DNA from: Bacteroidota bacterium
GTDB taxonomy: Bacteria; Bacteroidota; Bacteroidia; Chitinophagales; Chitinophagaceae
Length of the DNA: 64,000 nt
Direction: 5' to 3'
NCBI GenBank assembly: GCA_005884665.1
Contig: VBAT01000013.1
Coordinates: 124,898-188,897, forward strand
Below, in pieces: positions 61,833 to 64,000 of the stretch. The notes under the pieces were generated by a model. The model saw only the letters and a program-made list of their open reading frames with translations, was not told the DNA's origin and made no database searches. Made by a program: the position numbers and the translations under genes. Numbering within the stretch: the first letter of the stretch is position 1; each line of letters begins with the position of its first letter.

Positions 61833-62068
61833 TGAAAATAATTTTTCTTAACCCCACGATAGATCCGCCAGGCGCCATATACTACAAAAATCACCCCCAG
61901 GATTTTCACCGCGTTGGGAGAAAATTGTTCGCTGATCCGGATATTGAGCTTGTCATGAAAAAAGAGTGCAATCCCCAATAGCAGGATGATCGTCCCCATC
62001 GCAAAATCCATTAGTGTGCGCATAAAGGAAACCTGCTTTTGTCTTTTCTTTTCGTATTCTTCGAGCAT
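61829..62068 (-). CDS. Small two-helix membrane protein
   Basis: I place the start at 62068 (MLEEYEKKRQKQVSFMRTL); the frame extends to 62092. About 79 residues with two membrane helices (MGTIILLLGIALFF and AVKILGVIFVVYGAWRIY). It overlaps the PstS-like gene by four bases and so is coupled to it. No function known; such proteins are often found next to secreted-protein genes in Bacteroidota. Confidence 0.7.
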   Translation of the reverse strand: MLEEYEKKRQKQVSFMRTLMDFAMGTIILLLGIALFFHDKLNIRISEQFSPNAVKILGVIFVVYGAWRIYRGVKKNYFQ

Positions 62069-62099
62069 GGGCTCTGTTTTCAAGGCAGGCAAATTATTG

Positions 62100-62345
62100 A
62101 ATTTTGTGATTAGTTTATTAGTTGATCAATTAATTGGTTGATTGGGACGTCGACCTTAGAGTCAATTCTAATCACCGATCAACTGATTATTGGATTAAGA
62201 TGCGAGCAGTGCAAAGTTTCCATATTAGTTGACTGACTGATTAGTTGATTAGTTTACTGGTTGATTTGTTAATTAGTTGATTGGTATTGTCCCCTAAACT
62301 GACTCCCGATTAACTAATTAACCGATTAACCGATTAACCAATTAA
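62100..62345. repeat. Low-complexity TTAGTTGATT / AATTAACCGATT spacer
   Basis: The gap between the divergent small membrane gene and the phosphatase gene is built from variations of TTAGTTGATTAG in its first two thirds and AATTAACCGATTAACC near its end, so it can fold back on itself. A short unrelated stretch (62150-62215) breaks it. No gene is present; promoters for both neighbours must lie here or at its edges. Confidence 0.6.
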
Positions 62346-62370
62346 CTTATCAACTCCTACCTTTGCGCCT

Positions 62371-62896
62371 ATGAAAATTCTGATGGTTTGTCTTGGTAAC
62401 ATTTGCCGCAGCCCCCTGGCTGAAGGCATTTTGCAGGATAAGGCTTTCAAGGCAGGACTTAACTGGAGTGTGGAGAGTGCAGGCACCAACCGCTATCATA
62501 CCGGGGATTCACCGCATCATTTATCGCAAAAAGTAGCGAAGATGCACGGGATTGACATTAGCCGCCATTGATATTAGCCATCAACGGGCAAGGACATTTG
62601 TTCCCGAGGATTTTGAAAGGTATGACCGGATCTATGCGCTTGCAGGAGATGTGATAACTGACATCAGTGATATCGCAAAAAACAAATTTGATGGAGCTAA
62701 GATTGACCTTCTGATGAATGAGCTTTACCCAGGCAAAAACCTGGATGTACCCGACCCCTATTATGATGGGGAACCCGCCTATCATGAAGTGTATAAGATG
62801 CTGGACAAAGTTTGCGACCGGATCATCGAAAAATACAGTGCCTCCCCCAACCCCTCCAAAGAAGGGGCTTTCCAAACCTCACTAAAGTTGAAATAA
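62371..62896 (+). pseudogene. Low-molecular-weight protein tyrosine phosphatase, disrupted
   Basis: The first frame starts at 62371 (MKILMVCLGNICRSPLAEG, containing the phosphate loop CLGNICRS) and ends with a stop at 62571. The second frame, from about 62567, continues the family sequence (AIDISHQRARTFVPEDFERYDRIYALA, then the DPYYDG acid loop) to 62896. A 16-base tandem duplication (62551-62566 and 62567-62582, 13 of 16 alike) puts the halves out of frame; removing one copy restores HGIDISHQRAR. The two catalytic parts are thus intact but separated. A sequencing error is unlikely to add 16 bases with three mismatches. Confidence 0.8.
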
Positions 62897-62906
62897 CTTA
62901 TCTACA

Positions 62907-64000
62907 ATGGCAAAAGTCAATGTAAGCCTGCCGCAAGGCACCAGGGATTTCGGACCGGATACTGTTCGCAAGCGCAATTATATTTTCAATACCATCCGGT
63001 CTGTTTTTGAACTATACGGGTTTGAACCTTTGGAGACGCCTGCGATGGAGAACCTGGATACATTGATGGGGAAATACGGAGATGAGGGGGATAAGCTAAT
63101 TTTCAAAATACTCAACAATGGCCTGGATAGACCAGAAAAGGAAAAACAGGCACGTGATGATTTTGAAAAGATCCTGGCGGGAAAAAACGTAGCCGGCATT
63201 ACAGAAAGGGCACTGAAATACGATCTCACCATTCCATTTGCCCGTTACGTGGCAATGAATTACAATAAACTTAGCTTCCCCTTTAAACGTTACCAGGTGC
63301 AACCCGTGTGGAGGGCAGATAAACCACAGCGCGGCCGTTACCGGGAATTTTATCAATGCGATGCTGATATTGTCGGAAGCAATGCCCTCCTAAACGAAGT
63401 GGAACTGGCCAGTATTTATGCCACCGTTTTTGAAAAATTAAAGATCAATGTTGAAATAAAAATCAACAGCCGCAAACTGCTATCGGCACTGGCTGAGATC
63501 TCCGGCGGCCTGGATAAGATGATGGATATTACCATTGCTATCGACAAGCTGGATAAGGTCGGCCTGGAAAAAGTAAAACTGGAATTGAATGGCCGGGGCC
63601 TGAACAACAAACAGGTTGTCATCATCGACAAATACCTGGCGATCGCGGAATATTCAGGCGACAATAAAATGGTGATGGATGAATTGAAAAAATTATTTGT
63701 GGAAAATGCCAGCGGCAACGAAGGTTTAAAAGACCTGCAGTTCATACTTGATAACACGGGTCAGCTTGCCTTTACTAGTAAGATACTTGTTGATCCTACC
63801 CTGGCAAGAGGATTGAATTATTATACAGGTACCATTTTTGAGGTGAAAGCCGCGGATGTAAAAATGGGGAGCATTGGTGGCGGGGGACGTTACGATGACC
63901 TGACCGGTTTATTCGGGGTGCCCGGTGTTCCGGGCGTCGGAATTTCGTTTGGCGTTGACCGTATTTATGACGTGATGGAAGAGCTGGATCTTTTTCCGGA
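62907..64000 (+). CDS. hisS: Histidyl-tRNA synthetase (partial, runs off the window)
   Basis: Starts at ATG 62907 (MAKVNVSLPQGTRDFGP) and stays open to the window end, so the 3' part is missing. Class II synthetase motifs are clear: motif 2 region with PFKRYQVQPVWRADKPQRGR and YREFYQCDADI, the His-specific LARGLNYYTGTIFEV, and GGGGRYDDLTGLFG. It attaches histidine to tRNA-His. It begins ten bases after the disrupted phosphatase gene on the same strand, suggesting cotranscription. Confidence 0.96.
   Translation, partial: MAKVNVSLPQGTRDFGPDTVRKRNYIFNTIRSVFELYGFEPLETPAMENLDTLMGKYGDEGDKLIFKILNNGLDRPEKEKQARDDFEKILAGKNVAGITERALKYDLTIPFARYVAMNYNKLSFPFKRYQVQPVWRADKPQRGRYREFYQCDADIVGSNALLNEVELASIYATVFEKLKINVEIKINSRKLLSALAEISGGLDKMMDITIAIDKLDKVGLEKVKLELNGRGLNNKQVVIIDKYLAIAEYSGDNKMVMDELKKLFVENASGNEGLKDLQFILDNTGQLAFTSKILVDPTLARGLNYYTGTIFEVKAADVKMGSIGGGGRYDDLTGLFGVPGVPGVGISFGVDRIYDVMEELDLFP

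Noticed and set aside
62371..62896. Programmed frameshift as the explanation for the split phosphatase
   Set aside because: No slippery heptamer and stem-loop at the junction; the 16-base duplication explains the shift better.
1..64000. CRISPR arrays, tRNA or rRNA genes
   Set aside because: No regularly spaced direct repeats of CRISPR length, no cloverleaf with anticodon context and no conserved rRNA stretch noticed on either strand; a covariance-model search (tRNAscan-SE, Infernal) would be decisive.

Overview
The window is a bacterial chromosome segment, most likely from Bacteroidota in or near the family Chitinophagaceae. The evidence is a 14-subunit nuoA-N operon with a short NuoG, an ExbB-ExbD-ExbD-TonB cluster, LytS/LytTR signalling, sparse Shine-Dalgarno sequences, Bacteroidota-type mobile genes (DUF3987, DUF6371, HTH_17 proteins, a phage-type tyrosine recombinase) and intergenic low-complexity repeats. 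I recognised no rRNA, tRNA or CRISPR array.

Bases 1-5.2 kb are ordinary chromosome: an S11-type penicillin-binding peptidase, a VanZ-like membrane protein, a LytS-type histidine kinase with its LytTR response regulator, and a secreted beta-propeller protein.

Bases 5.2-36.8 kb look like a composite genomic island inserted at the 3' end of mnmE (trmE), the same gene end that SGI1-type islands use in other phyla. An 18-bp core that reads Phe-(Cys/Arg)-Ile-Gly-Lys-stop on the minus strand occurs three times: 5193-5210, 7578-7595, and the real mnmE end at 36826-36843. The two left copies are followed by GTACA repeats at identical offsets. The tyrosine recombinase (35118-36239) and an excisionase-like protein lie beside the mnmE end. 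The segment between the two left copies (5.2-7.6 kb) has an att-like site on each side but no integrase. The main island (7.6-36.8 kb) is packed with defence genes: Gabija (gajA/gajB), an ImmA/IrrE-type peptidase with a HEPN protein, a membrane-anchored UvrD-like helicase, a type I restriction-modification operon with a Septu-like ptuA/ptuB pair between hsdS and hsdR, a three-gene operon (P-loop ATPase, HARE-HTH nuclease, G/U-type DNA glycosylase), and a 908-residue PIN-domain protein. The three-gene operon is my best candidate for an undescribed system. The right end holds a Bacteroidota maintenance and integration module, with no relaxase or secretion genes.

Bases 36.8-64 kb return to core genome, almost all on the minus strand: mnmE, tonB-exbD-exbD-exbB, a MacB/FtsX-type permease, the nuo operon (order A-B-C-D-E-F-G-H-I-J-K-L-M-N along the minus strand, ending at a strong terminator), a TPR protein and a PstS-like lipoprotein. 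Three non-nuo insertions sit among the nuo genes: an RDD membrane protein, a pair of SnoaL-like secreted proteins (one frameshifted) and an outer-membrane-like protein. The right edge has, on the plus strand, a low-molecular-weight tyrosine phosphatase gene broken by a 16-base tandem duplication, and the start of hisS, which runs off the window.
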